Of a stretch of 64,000 nucleotides of DNA, positions 33,435 to 41,266 are shown one piece after another. The notes under the pieces were generated by a model. It was not told the origin of the DNA, made no database searches, and saw only the letters and a list, made by a program, of their open reading frames with translations. The position numbers and the translations under genes are program-made. The stretch's first letter is position 1. The number at the start of each line of letters is the position of its first letter. This DNA is from Streptomyces thermovulgaris (lineage in GTDB: Bacteria > Actinomycetota > Actinomycetes > Streptomycetales > Streptomycetaceae), in contig NZ_MUME01000011.1 in the NCBI RefSeq assembly GCF_002155915.1, positions 1-64,000 of the forward strand. Reading direction: 5' to 3'.

Positions 33435-33549
33435 CTCCGCTCACCTCGTTTCCCCTGCGCGTTTCACCGATGCCGACCTATTTTTACGAATCCTACATGT
33501 AATAATCATGAGCCGGAACGGCCCGGACGAGGACGAAAGAGGGTGCGTC

Positions 33550-33966
33550 ATGACATCGCCTTCCGCGCACGGCACCGGCCCCGACGGCGGGGCGGAGCCG
33601 GAGCCCCGGCTCCTGTGCGACGCGCGGGCCCTGGCCGACGCCCCGCCGCTGCCGGCCGGTGTGCTGTGGAAGCTGGACGAGCCCGGACGCCAGCTCGACG
33701 CCAATGTCGTACGCCTGGCACCGGGCACGAGCGTCGCCCCGCACCGCGAACCGGACCTGGACGTCCTGCTGTTCGTCGTCGCGGGCGGCGGCGTCCTCGG
33801 CGCGGGCCGCGACGACGAGCCGCGGCAGCTGGCTCCGGGAGCGACGGTCTGGCTGCCGCACGGCTCCACACGCAGCCTCACCGCAGACCGGGAGGGCCTG
33901 ACCTGCCTCACCGTCCACCGCCGGCGTCCCGGGATGCGGATCCGCCGCCGCGACGAGGCCACCTGA
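33550..33966 (+). CDS. Cupin-domain protein
   Basis: 138 residues with a single double-stranded beta-helix. VVRLAPGTSVAPHREPDLDVLLFVVAGGGVLGAG is cupin motif 1 with a His-x3-Asp/Glu-type metal site, and LAPGATVWLPHGSTRSLTADREGLTCLTVHRR covers motif 2. These small cupins bind a metal and may be dioxygenases, isomerases or merely sensors. AAAGAGGG about 9 nt upstream supports ATG 33550; ATG 33508 would add 14 residues. The promoter region (33478-33507) is strikingly A/T-rich and shared with the divergent broken regulator, so this gene was plausibly that regulator's target. Confidence 0.82.
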   Translation: MTSPSAHGTGPDGGAEPEPRLLCDARALADAPPLPAGVLWKLDEPGRQLDANVVRLAPGTSVAPHREPDLDVLLFVVAGGGVLGAGRDDEPRQLAPGATVWLPHGSTRSLTADREGLTCLTVHRRRPGMRIRRRDEAT

Positions 33967-34077
33967 CCGGCACGGCACCCGCTCCACGGCGTGCGCAGAC
34001 CGCGCACCGCACGCCCGAAGTCCGGCGACCGTATGCCCGAAGTCGGCGTGTCCCGGGGGGCGTTCTAGGGTTCCCCC

Positions 34078-34524
34078 GTGACTGCCTTCGTCGATGAGAA
34101 CATTCCCGGCCGTTACGGCCCCACCGCCACCACCGAGGTCGACCCCCGCCGGGTCGGCCGGGTCCGCACCGAGTACTCGCCCGCCCACGACGGCGATCCC
34201 GACCCCGGGGAGATCGTCTGGACCTGGGTGCCCTTCGAGGAGAACGACGGCCGGGGCAAGGACCGGCCGGTCCTGGTGGTGGCCCGGGAGGCCGCCGGGA
34301 CGTTCCTCGCCGTGCAGCTGTCCAGCAAGGCACGCCACGGCGACCGCGAATGGGTGCCGATCGGGAACGGGCCCTGGGACCGCTCGGGCCGGGACTCCTG
34401 GGTGGACGTCGGACGGGTGCTGCGCCTCCACGAGGAGGGCATGCGCCGCGAGGCGTGCGCCCTGGACCGCATGCGCTTCAACCTCGTCATCCACCGGCTG
34501 AGGGAGCGCTACGGCTGGGAGTGA
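34078..34524 (+). CDS. PemK/MazF-like protein, stand-alone
   Basis: 148 residues. The core GEIVWTWVPFEENDGRGKDRPVLVVAREAAGTFLAVQLSSKARHGDREWVPIGNGPWDRSGRDSWVDVGRVLRL matches the PemK/MazF beta-barrel, including the Lys-Asp-Arg-Pro loop. MazF toxins cleave RNA, but family members without an antitoxin exist in actinomycetes and may not be toxins. Here no antitoxin-like small gene precedes it. GTG 34078 has no Shine-Dalgarno, and TTCTAGGGT sits about 10 nt upstream, so a leaderless transcript is likely. A strong terminator follows directly, isolating it from egtA. Confidence 0.82.
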   Translation: MTAFVDENIPGRYGPTATTEVDPRRVGRVRTEYSPAHDGDPDPGEIVWTWVPFEENDGRGKDRPVLVVAREAAGTFLAVQLSSKARHGDREWVPIGNGPWDRSGRDSWVDVGRVLRLHEEGMRREACALDRMRFNLVIHRLRERYGWE

Positions 34525-34532
34525 GCCGGGTC

Positions 34533-34571
34533 CGGAAAGGCCCCGGTGAGCCGCCCGCCGGGGCCTTTCCG
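34533..34571 (+). terminator. Terminator hairpin between PemK-like gene and egt operon
   Basis: The arms CGGAAAGGCCCCGG (34533-34546) and CCGGGGCCTTTCCG (34558-34571) pair perfectly over 14 bp, with an 11-nt loop. It begins 9 bp after the stop codon. Confidence 0.87.
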
Positions 34572-34694
34572 CACCCCCCTTGACGCCGCGGACGAGTCGC
34601 GGACGGCGGGATTCGGCGCCAGGATGGTCACGAACCGCGCCCTTGTGCGGATCGGCCGGAGGGTTTTGGCTGGGACGGTGTGCCACCGCCCCGG

Positions 34695-34715
34695 CCACCG
34701 TCCCCGGGACGGTGG
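34695..34715. promoter_or_regulatory. 21-bp palindrome upstream of egtA
   Basis: CCACCGTCCC (34695-34704) and GGGACGGTGG (34706-34715) are perfect inverted arms around one base, 27 bp upstream of the egtA start. It could be a dimeric-repressor operator or a 5'-UTR hairpin. Confidence 0.65.
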
Positions 34716-34742
34716 TGCGCCGACATCGCAGGAGGACCCGAC

Positions 34743-36044
34743 ATGTCCGATTCGGCAAGCGGCTGCACGGGCCCCCGTGCAGCCATCACCGAAGCCGAGG
34801 CCGAGGCCCTGGTCCACGGCATCTGCTTCAAGACCGGACCGCCCCGCCGCCTCGGGGTCGAACTGGAATGGCTCGTCCATGAGCTGCACGCACCGCGGCT
34901 CCCCGTGACACCCGAACGCCTCGAAGCGGCCTACGCCGCACTGCGGACCGTGCCCCTGAGGTCGGCGCTCACCGTCGAACCCGGCGGACAGCTGGAGCTG
35001 AGCTCGCCGCCCGCCGCCTCCCTGATGGAATGCATCGGCACCGTCTCCGCGGATCTCGACGCCGTCCGCGCCGTCCTGGCGGGGAACGGCCTCCGTCTCG
35101 TCGGCCTCGGCCACGATCCCTGGCACACCCCCCGCAGGTTCCTGCGCGAGCGTCGCTACGACGCCCTGGAGACCTGCCTGGACCGCGACGGCCCGGCCGG
35201 CCGGCACATGATGTGCACCTCGGCCTCCGTCCAGGTGTGCGTGGACGCCGGGCACGAGGAACCCGGGCCGCTCGGCCACGGGCGCCGCTGGTGGCTGGCG
35301 CACCAGCTGGGCGCGGTGCTGGTGGCCGCGTTCGCCAACTCCCCGCTGCTGGCCCGCAGGCCCACCGGCTGGCTCTCCACCCGGCAGCGGATGTGGACGC
35401 AGATCGGCCCCGCCCGCGCCGGCGCTCCCCCGCTGGACGGCGATCCGCGCACCGCCTGGACCCGGCACGCCCTGGACGCACCGGTGATGTGCGTACGGCG
35501 CGACGACGGCCCCTGGGAGGTGCCCGAGGGGCTGACCTTCCGGCAGTGGACCCGGCTGCGCCGTCCGAGGCCGCCGACCAGGGACGACCTCGACTACCAC
35601 CTCACCACGCTGTTCCCCCCGGTCAGACCGCGGGGCCACCTGGAACTGCGCATGATCGACGCGCAGCCCGGCGACCACGGGTGGATCGTGCCGCTCGCGG
35701 TCACCGCGGCCCTGTTCGACGACCCTCAGGCGACCGAGACCGCCTATCGGGCGGTCAAGCCGCTCGCCGAACGCGCCGGGCCCCTGCCCGCGCCGCACAA
35801 CCCGCTGTGGGCCGAGGCGGCCCGCATCGGGCTCGCCGATCCCGAACTGCACGAGATCGCCGTCGTCTGCTTCACGGCCGCCCTGGAGGCCCTGCCCCGG
35901 CTCGGTGCCGGCACCGAGGTCACGGACGCCGTCGCCGCGTTCCAGGACCGCTATGTCCGCAAGGGCCGCTGTCCCGCCGACGACCTGCTCGAGCCGTTGC
36001 GCACCACGGACGGTCGCGCGTACCGGAAGGACACAGCGACATGA
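34743..36044 (+). CDS. egtA: Glutamate-cysteine ligase of ergothioneine synthesis
   Basis: 433 residues. The GCS2-type ligase fold shows RRLGVELEWLVHEL (ATP/glutamate site), LTVEPGGQLELSSPP, RHMMCTSASVQVCVD and HLELRMIDAQPGD. EgtA makes gamma-glutamylcysteine, the sulfur donor used by EgtB. It is assigned as EgtA rather than a glutathione enzyme because egtB, egtC and egtD follow directly, with ATGA and similar overlaps. AGGAGG 7 nt upstream fixes ATG 34743. A palindrome lies 27 bp upstream. The first gene of a four-gene operon, it is cytoplasmic with no signal peptide. Confidence 0.95.
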   Translation: MSDSASGCTGPRAAITEAEAEALVHGICFKTGPPRRLGVELEWLVHELHAPRLPVTPERLEAAYAALRTVPLRSALTVEPGGQLELSSPPAASLMECIGTVSADLDAVRAVLAGNGLRLVGLGHDPWHTPRRFLRERRYDALETCLDRDGPAGRHMMCTSASVQVCVDAGHEEPGPLGHGRRWWLAHQLGAVLVAAFANSPLLARRPTGWLSTRQRMWTQIGPARAGAPPLDGDPRTAWTRHALDAPVMCVRRDDGPWEVPEGLTFRQWTRLRRPRPPTRDDLDYHLTTLFPPVRPRGHLELRMIDAQPGDHGWIVPLAVTAALFDDPQATETAYRAVKPLAERAGPLPAPHNPLWAEAARIGLADPELHEIAVVCFTAALEALPRLGAGTEVTDAVAAFQDRYVRKGRCPADDLLEPLRTTDGRAYRKDTAT

Positions 36045-37357
36045 CCGACACCGCTCCCGCCCCCGGGACGCCGCGTGAGCGGGCGCTGCGCTCGCTCACC
36101 GCGGCCCGTGACCGCACCACGCTGCTGACCACCTGCGTGGAGGACCCCGATCTCACCGCCCAGCACTCGCCGCTGATGTCCCCGCTGGTGTGGGACCTCG
36201 CCCACATCGGCAACCAGGAGGAGCAGTGGCTGCTGCGCAGGGCCGGCGGCCAGGAGGCCCTGCGCCCCGAGATCGACAGCCTCTACGACGCCTTCGAGCA
36301 CCCGCGCGCCGAACGTCCCTCGCTGCCGCTGCTGCCCCCCGACGAGGCCCGCCGCTACACGGCCGAGGTGCGCAGCCGGGTGCTGGACGTGCTGGAGTCC
36401 GCCTCCTTCCACGGCACCCGGCTGACCGAGGCCGGATTCGTCTTCGGCATGATCGCGCAGCACGAGCAGCAGCACGACGAGACCATGCTGATCACCCATC
36501 AGCTCCGCAGGGGACCGCAGGCCCTGACCGCACCCGACCCGGAGCCGGCGCCGCCGTTCACCGGTCCGTCCGAAGTCCTCGTCCCCGGCGGCCCGTTCAC
36601 CATGGGCACCTCCACCGAACCATGGGCGCTGGACAACGAACGGCCCGCGCATGTGCGCGAGGTGCCGCCGTTCTGGATCGACACCACCCCGGTGACCAAC
36701 GGCGCGTATCTCGCGTTCATCGAGGACGGCGGCTACAGCGACCCGCGCTGGTGGACCCCGGACGGCTGGGCCCACATCCGCCGGCACGAGATCACCGCGC
36801 CGCTGTACTGGCGGCGTGACGGCGGGCAGTGGCTCAGGCGCCGCTTCGGCGTCGTCGAGGCCGTCCCGCCCGACGAGCCGGTGCTGCACGTGTGCTGGTA
36901 CGAGGCCGACGCCTACGCCCGCTGGGCCGGGCGCCGGCTGCCCACCGAGGCCGAGTGGGAGAAGGCGGCCCGCCACGACCCGGCCACCGGCCGCTCGATG
37001 CGCTACCCGTGGGGCGACGCCGACCCCGCGCCCCACCACGCCAACCTCGGCCAGCGGCATCTGCGTCCGGCCCCCGCCGGCAGCTATCCGGCCGGGGCGT
37101 CCCCGCTGGGCGTACGGCAGTTGATCGGGGACGTGTGGGAGTGGACGGCGAGCGACTTCCTTCCCTACCCGGGCTTCACCGCGTTCCCGTACAAGGAGTA
37201 CTCGGAGGTGTTCTTCGGGCCGGAGTACAAGGTGCTGCGCGGCGGTTCGTTCGCCGTGGACCCGGTGGCCTGCCGGGGCACGTTCCGCAACTGGGACTAC
37301 CCGATCCGGCGGCAGATCTTCGCCGGGTTCCGCACGGCCCGCTCGGAGGACTCCTGA
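36041..37357 (+). CDS. egtB: Ergothioneine sulfoxide synthase EgtB
   Basis: 438 residues. The N-terminal DinB-like four-helix domain carries the iron ligands: WDLAHIGNQEEQW supplies His, and MIAQHEQQHDET supplies the His-x3-His pair. The C-terminal half is a formylglycine-generating-enzyme/SUMF1 fold (VPGGPFTMGTSTEPWALDNERPAH, RLPTEAEWEKAAR, GDVWEWTASDF, VLRGGSFA, GFRTA). The enzyme uses iron and oxygen to join gamma-glutamylcysteine to trimethylhistidine as a sulfoxide. Its ATG overlaps the egtA stop by 4 bp, and its stop shares one base with the egtC start (TGATG). All expected domains are intact. Confidence 0.96.
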   Translation: MTDTAPAPGTPRERALRSLTAARDRTTLLTTCVEDPDLTAQHSPLMSPLVWDLAHIGNQEEQWLLRRAGGQEALRPEIDSLYDAFEHPRAERPSLPLLPPDEARRYTAEVRSRVLDVLESASFHGTRLTEAGFVFGMIAQHEQQHDETMLITHQLRRGPQALTAPDPEPAPPFTGPSEVLVPGGPFTMGTSTEPWALDNERPAHVREVPPFWIDTTPVTNGAYLAFIEDGGYSDPRWWTPDGWAHIRRHEITAPLYWRRDGGQWLRRRFGVVEAVPPDEPVLHVCWYEADAYARWAGRRLPTEAEWEKAARHDPATGRSMRYPWGDADPAPHHANLGQRHLRPAPAGSYPAGASPLGVRQLIGDVWEWTASDFLPYPGFTAFPYKEYSEVFFGPEYKVLRGGSFAVDPVACRGTFRNWDYPIRRQIFAGFRTARSEDS

Positions 37358-38148
37358 TGTGCCGTCACCTGGCGTGCCTGGGGCCGCGGGAGCCGCTCGG
37401 CCGGTACCTCGTGGACCCGCCGCACGGCCTGTACCGGCAGGCGTGGGCCCCCCGGCACCAGCGGTACGGGACGGTCAACGCCGACGGCTTCGGGGTGGGC
37501 TGGTACGCCGAGGGCGACCCGGTGCCGGCCCGCTACCGCCGTGCCGGGCCCATCTGGGCCGACCCGTCCTTCGCCGATCTGGCCCGGGTGGTGCGCACCA
37601 CGGCGCTGCTGGCCGCGGTGCGGGACGCGACCCTCCCGGGCGCGGACGCCGAGGCCGCGGCGGCGCCGTTCGCCGCGGACCGCTGGCTGTTCAGCCACAA
37701 CGGCGCCGTCGCCGGCTGGCCGGACTCGCTCGCCGCGGTGTCCCGCACCCTTCCGCCGCGGGACCTGCTGGAGCTGGAGGCCCGCACCGACTCGGCGCTC
37801 GTCTGGGCGCTGGTGCTGGCCCGGCTGCGCACCGGCGACGGGGCGGGGCAGGCGCTCGCCGACACCGTGCTGGAGGTCGCCGCGGCGGCCCCCGGCTCGC
37901 GGCTCAACCTGCTGCTCACCGACGGCGGGACGATCACCGCGACCGCCTGGGGCGACACCCTGTGGTACCTCGCCGAGCCCGGCCGCCGCACGGTGGTGGC
38001 CTCCGAACCCTACGACGACGATCCGCGCTGGCTCCGGGTGCCCGACCGCACCCTGCTGACGGCCGACCGCACGGACGTCCTGCTCACCCCGCTCAAGGAC
38101 CTCACCGAGGACCTGGCATCCGTCCCCTTCGAGGAGCCCCGTACGTGA
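37357..38148 (+). CDS. egtC: Gamma-glutamyl hercynylcysteine sulfoxide hydrolase EgtC
   Basis: 263 residues of the class II glutamine amidotransferase fold. Cys2 directly after Met1 is the N-terminal nucleophile (MCRHLACLGP). NADGFGVGWYAEG, RWLFSHNGAVAGW and RTDSALVWALVL are the usual substrate-loop segments. EgtC removes the gamma-glutamyl group left by EgtB. It is translationally coupled to egtB by a one-base overlap and to egtD by GTGA. The length is typical of actinobacterial EgtC. Confidence 0.95.
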   Translation: MCRHLACLGPREPLGRYLVDPPHGLYRQAWAPRHQRYGTVNADGFGVGWYAEGDPVPARYRRAGPIWADPSFADLARVVRTTALLAAVRDATLPGADAEAAAAPFAADRWLFSHNGAVAGWPDSLAAVSRTLPPRDLLELEARTDSALVWALVLARLRTGDGAGQALADTVLEVAAAAPGSRLNLLLTDGGTITATAWGDTLWYLAEPGRRTVVASEPYDDDPRWLRVPDRTLLTADRTDVLLTPLKDLTEDLASVPFEEPRT

Positions 38149-39107
38149 GTGCCTTCCATGTCACCCGCATCCTGCCCGAGGACGCCGTGGCCGCCGCGCT
38201 GCGCGCCGACGTCCTGCACGGCCTGACCTCCCGTCCCAAGCAGCTGCCGCCGAAGTGGTTCTACGACGCGCACGGCAGCGAGCTGTTCGAGCGGATCACC
38301 GAGCTGCCCGAGTACTACCCGACGCGCGCCGAGCGCGAGATCCTCGCCGACCACGCCGACGAGATCGCCGCCGCGCTGCCCGCCCGCACCCTGATCGAGC
38401 TGGGCTCGGGCTCCTCGGAGAAGACCCGTCATCTGCTCGACGCGCTGACCGGCCTGCGCACCTACGTCCCCGTCGACGTCAGCGGCGCCGCGCTGGAACA
38501 GGCCGGGCGGGCGCTGGCCGCCGAGCGGCCGGGGCTGCGGGTGCACGCGCTGATCGCCGACTTCACCGCCGGCCTGACCCTGCCCGACACCGCGGGGCCG
38601 CGGCTGCTGGCGTTCCTCGGCGGCACCATCGGCAATCTGCTGCCCGCCGAACGGGCGGCGTTCCTGGCCGGGGTGCGTTCCCTGCTCTCCCCCGGCGACG
38701 CGCTGCTGCTCGGCACGGACCTGGTCAAGGACGAGGAGGTGCTGGTCAGGGCGTACGACGACGCGGCGGGGGTGACGGCCGCGTTCAACCGGAACGTCCT
38801 GAGCGTGCTCAACCGCGAGCTGGGCGCCGACTTCGAGCCGGAGGCCTTCGACCATGTGGCGCTCTGGGACGCCGGCAACGAGTGGATCGAGATGCGGCTG
38901 CGCTCGCGCACCGCGCAGACCGTGAAGGTGCCCGCGCTCGCGCTCGCCGTGGACTTCGCGGCGGGCGAGGAGCTGCGCACCGAGGTGTCGGCGAAGTTCC
39001 GCAGGGAGCGGGTGCACGAGGAGCTGGCCGCCGCCGGGCTGGAGTCGGCGCGGTGGTGGACGGACGGCGAGGGGCGCTTCGCGCTGTCGCTGAGCGTGGT
39101 GCGGTGA
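38145..39107 (+). CDS. egtD: L-histidine N-alpha-methyltransferase EgtD
   Basis: 320 residues. The SAM-binding loop is ELGSGSSEKT at residues 85-94. The conserved ITELPEYYPTRAEREIL (about 51-67) and FLGGTIGNLLPAERAAFL are diagnostic of EgtD, which trimethylates histidine to hercynine, the first committed step. GTG 38145 overlaps the egtC stop. No PLP-dependent C-S lyase gene (egtE) follows; the next gene is dodecin after 342 bp. Thus the last step must be encoded elsewhere or be done by a generic lyase. Confidence 0.96.
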   Translation: MSAFHVTRILPEDAVAAALRADVLHGLTSRPKQLPPKWFYDAHGSELFERITELPEYYPTRAEREILADHADEIAAALPARTLIELGSGSSEKTRHLLDALTGLRTYVPVDVSGAALEQAGRALAAERPGLRVHALIADFTAGLTLPDTAGPRLLAFLGGTIGNLLPAERAAFLAGVRSLLSPGDALLLGTDLVKDEEVLVRAYDDAAGVTAAFNRNVLSVLNRELGADFEPEAFDHVALWDAGNEWIEMRLRSRTAQTVKVPALALAVDFAAGEELRTEVSAKFRRERVHEELAAAGLESARWWTDGEGRFALSLSVVR

Positions 39108-39449
39108 GAGTGCGGCGGGACCGCCGCCCGGAGCGTGCGTCCCCGGGGCCCGGGGTGCCTCGGGGCCCGAGGGCCACGGGCGCTCCGGGTGCGCCGAGTG
39201 CCGCTGAACGGCTCCGGACGCTTCGGGGGCTTCGGGGGCTCCCGGGCGCGCAGGGCCCGTACGGGCGGCCGGGGCCCGGTCACGGCCCCGCGCCGGGCCG
39301 GGGCGTGTACGTCGTGCGGGTCGCACGCCTCGCGCTCCGCCTCCGCATACGGCACGGTGGGTGACGTACGCCACATGCGCGTGTGCTGTCCGCAATCCCG
39401 CGGTCCACAGCCCCAGCCGCAGTCCCAGTCCGCCGGGAGGAGCACCCTG
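39108..39449. other. G/C-rich intergenic region egtD-dodecin
   Basis: No gene is supported. The stretch is very G/C-rich and internally repetitive (variants of GGGGCCCG and GGGCTTCGGG), with potential for several hairpins that may end the egt transcript. GGGAGGAG near its end is the dodecin ribosome site. Confidence 0.5.
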
Positions 39450-39665
39450 ATGACCGAGCACACCTACCGGGTCACGGAGATCGTCGGCAGCTCGCACGAG
39501 GGCCTCGACCACGCCATCCGCAACGCCGTCGCACGCGCCTCGCAGACCCTGCGCAACCTGGACTGGTTCGAGGTGACCCAGATCAGGGGCCAGATCGAGA
39601 ACGGCCGGATCGAGCACTACCAGGTGGGCCTGAAGGTCGGCTTCCGGATCGAGGACCCCAGCTGA
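39450..39665 (+). CDS. Dodecin family flavin-binding protein
   Basis: 71 residues. The whole sequence fits dodecin: VTEIVGSSHEGLDHAIRNAVARASQTLRNLDWFEV, then GQIENGRIEHYQVGLKVGFRIED. Dodecins form hollow dodecamers that store or buffer flavins or coenzyme A; Trp in the LDWFEV segment is the residue that stacks on flavin. GGGAGGAG about 8 nt before ATG 39450 is a strong ribosome site. It is cytoplasmic and monocistronic. Confidence 0.96.
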   Translation: MTEHTYRVTEIVGSSHEGLDHAIRNAVARASQTLRNLDWFEVTQIRGQIENGRIEHYQVGLKVGFRIEDPS

Positions 39666-39687
39666 CACCGGCCGGCACCGGGACCGC

Positions 39688-40179
39688 TCAGGTCCGCCCC
39701 TCGCGTTCCTGCGCGGCCCTCAGCGCGGCCGACGGATCCGCCCAGCGGGCGCGCAGGACGCGGAACCCCGCCCGCTCCGCGTCCTCGCACACCAGCTCGT
39801 CGTCGTCCACGAGGACACGGATCTCCCGGTGGCGGGCGAGCCGGCGCAGGATCTCCAGCTTGGTGCGGCGGGCGGGCCTGCGGTCGGCGTTGCCCCGCGT
39901 GTACAGCCGCCCCTCGGGCAGCCCGTGCGCGGCGAGCCAGTCCAGCGTGTCCCGGCGGCACCGCTCGGGCCGCCCGGTGAGATAGACGATCTCGCACTCG
40001 GCCGCGCTTCTTCGGACCAGGTCGACGCCCTGCTCGAGCGGCGGGTCCGCGGGCGCCGCGGCGAAGAAGGCGTCCCAGTCGCGCGGCCGGCGTTCGAGGA
40101 ACCGCTGCCGGTGCGCGGTGTCGGCGAGGGTGTTGTCCAGGTCGAACACGGCGAGCGGCCGTTTGCTGCTGTCCGTCAC
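39688..40179 (-). CDS. HAD-superfamily acid phosphatase-like protein
   Basis: 163 residues. FDLDNTLADT near the N-terminus is HAD motif I with both catalytic Asp residues. EIVYLTGRPERCRRDT is motif II, RRTKLEIL supplies the Lys of motif III, and IRVLVDDDELVCEDA is motif IV. The pattern is like the polynucleotide 3'-phosphatase/swiss-army-knife group found in many actinomycetes. The start is GTG 40179, chosen because homology begins right after it and upstream frame shows none. It converges on the dodecin gene with 22 bp between stops. Confidence 0.85.
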   Translation of the reverse strand: MTDSSKRPLAVFDLDNTLADTAHRQRFLERRPRDWDAFFAAAPADPPLEQGVDLVRRSAAECEIVYLTGRPERCRRDTLDWLAAHGLPEGRLYTRGNADRRPARRTKLEILRRLARHREIRVLVDDDELVCEDAERAGFRVLRARWADPSAALRAAQEREGRT

Positions 40180-40270
40180 GGCCCCAGCGTAGTGCGGCCC
40201 TGTGCAGGGGTTTTCCGGGGGCGTCCCCTGTCCGGATGCGAGCCGGGAGCCCGCGCCCGATGCTGGGTAC

Positions 40271-40504
40271 ATGCCCGGATCACTGCCCGTGGTCGTGTAC
40301 CCGCCCTCCCCGACGGGCGGCCGGCGCGTGCGGGTGAACGGCGAGATCCTGGGGCTGGCCCACAGCGTCACGGACGTCGCCGAGTTCCTGCACCGCGCGG
40401 GCCTGGAGATCGAGCCGGCGCAGGTCGTGGTCTCCCCGCTCATCGACTGGCGCGGGGGCGGCCCGGACTACTGGGGCCCGGAGCCGGGAATCCCGCCCGG
40501 CTGA
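40271..40504 (+). CDS. Small hypothetical protein, 77 residues
   Basis: ATG 40271 starts MPGSLPVVVYPPSPTGGRRVRVNGEILGLAHSVTDVAEFLHRAG. The compact sequence with alternating hydrophobic strands and one helix looks like a real small globular protein. It ends LIDWRGGGPDYWGPEPG. I know similar small proteins in Streptomyces genomes but no function. No strong Shine-Dalgarno precedes it (CTGGGTAC). It lies divergent from the HAD gene, with 91 bp between starts. Confidence 0.7.
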   Translation: MPGSLPVVVYPPSPTGGRRVRVNGEILGLAHSVTDVAEFLHRAGLEIEPAQVVVSPLIDWRGGGPDYWGPEPGIPPG

Positions 40505-40545
40505 CCCCGCGGAAGAAGCACGCACGAGGTGTGCGGCGGGGGTGC

Positions 40546-41088
40546 CTACGGCCGCCGGGAGCGGTTGCGGTCGACGATGGAGGCGTTCAGGGCCGTCGCG
40601 AAGGCGCACCAGGCGGCGTAGGGGACGAGGGTCCCCGCCGCGGTCTTGTCGACGCGGCCGATCCGGCGGACGAGCCGGGCGTTGCTGAGGTCGAGCAGGA
40701 GGACGTCGGCCAGCGCCGCCCCGGGGCTGCGGCGGGCGAAGAACAGCCGGGTCCACCCCGCGTTGAGCACCAGGTTCGCCGCCAGGTCGGCGAGGAGCCG
40801 GCCGCGGTGCGGGGTTTTTGCGAGCGCGCGGCCGGCGGCGTAGGCGATGGCGGCGTAGAGCGGCGGCCACACGATGCCGAACGTCTGGGGCGGCGGCTGC
40901 CAGGGCGGCTTGCGCAAGGACGTGTACCAGCGGCTGTCCGAGTCGACGGCCCGGGCTCCTGCCACGGCCGTGGCGGCCACGGCCGCCGCGGCGGCGCCGT
41001 ACCGCAGCCAGGGGCCGGTCCGCCGGGTCCGCTCCGGGGTCCGCCGGGTCCGCTCCGGGGGGCTGTCGTGCTTGCTGATCGGTGTCAT
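40546..41088 (-). CDS. TspO/MBR family protein
   Basis: 180 residues. The TspO fold is recognisable from WYTSLRKPPWQPPPQTFGIVWPPLYAAIAYAAGRAL, the conserved Trp-x-Pro-Pro region, and later LNAGWTRLFFARRSPGAALADVLLLD plus LVPYAAWCAFATALNASI. These five-helix proteins bind porphyrins or cholesterol. The N-terminal cytosolic segment contains a duplicated ERTRRTP unit encoded by a 21-bp tandem repeat (41017-41058). Possible starts include ATG 41088, used here. It converges on the small hypothetical gene. Confidence 0.87.
   Translation of the reverse strand: MTPISKHDSPPERTRRTPERTRRTGPWLRYGAAAAAVAATAVAGARAVDSDSRWYTSLRKPPWQPPPQTFGIVWPPLYAAIAYAAGRALAKTPHRGRLLADLAANLVLNAGWTRLFFARRSPGAALADVLLLDLSNARLVRRIGRVDKTAAGTLVPYAAWCAFATALNASIVDRNRSRRP
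41017..41058. repeat. 21-bp tandem duplication in the TspO gene 5' end
   Basis: Two perfect copies of a 21-bp unit beginning GGTCCGCCGGGTCCGCTCCG lie at 41017-41037 and 41038-41058. They encode a repeated Arg-Thr-Pro-Glu-Arg-Thr-Arg in the basic N-terminus. Confidence 0.9.
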
Positions 41089-41266
41089 GCCTCCCCGTCT
41101 TCCCCGGTTCCGTCCGCTGTCACCGGAACCGGTGCGGAAACCAGGGGCGCCGGCGCGCCCGGCCGGTGCGGCTCCGCACGGCACGGGCCGAGGGCTCCGG
41201 GCCCTCGCGGGCGCACGGGCGGGGACTCCTCCGCTCGTCCGTCCGGCTCTCCGGCCGTCCGGCCGT

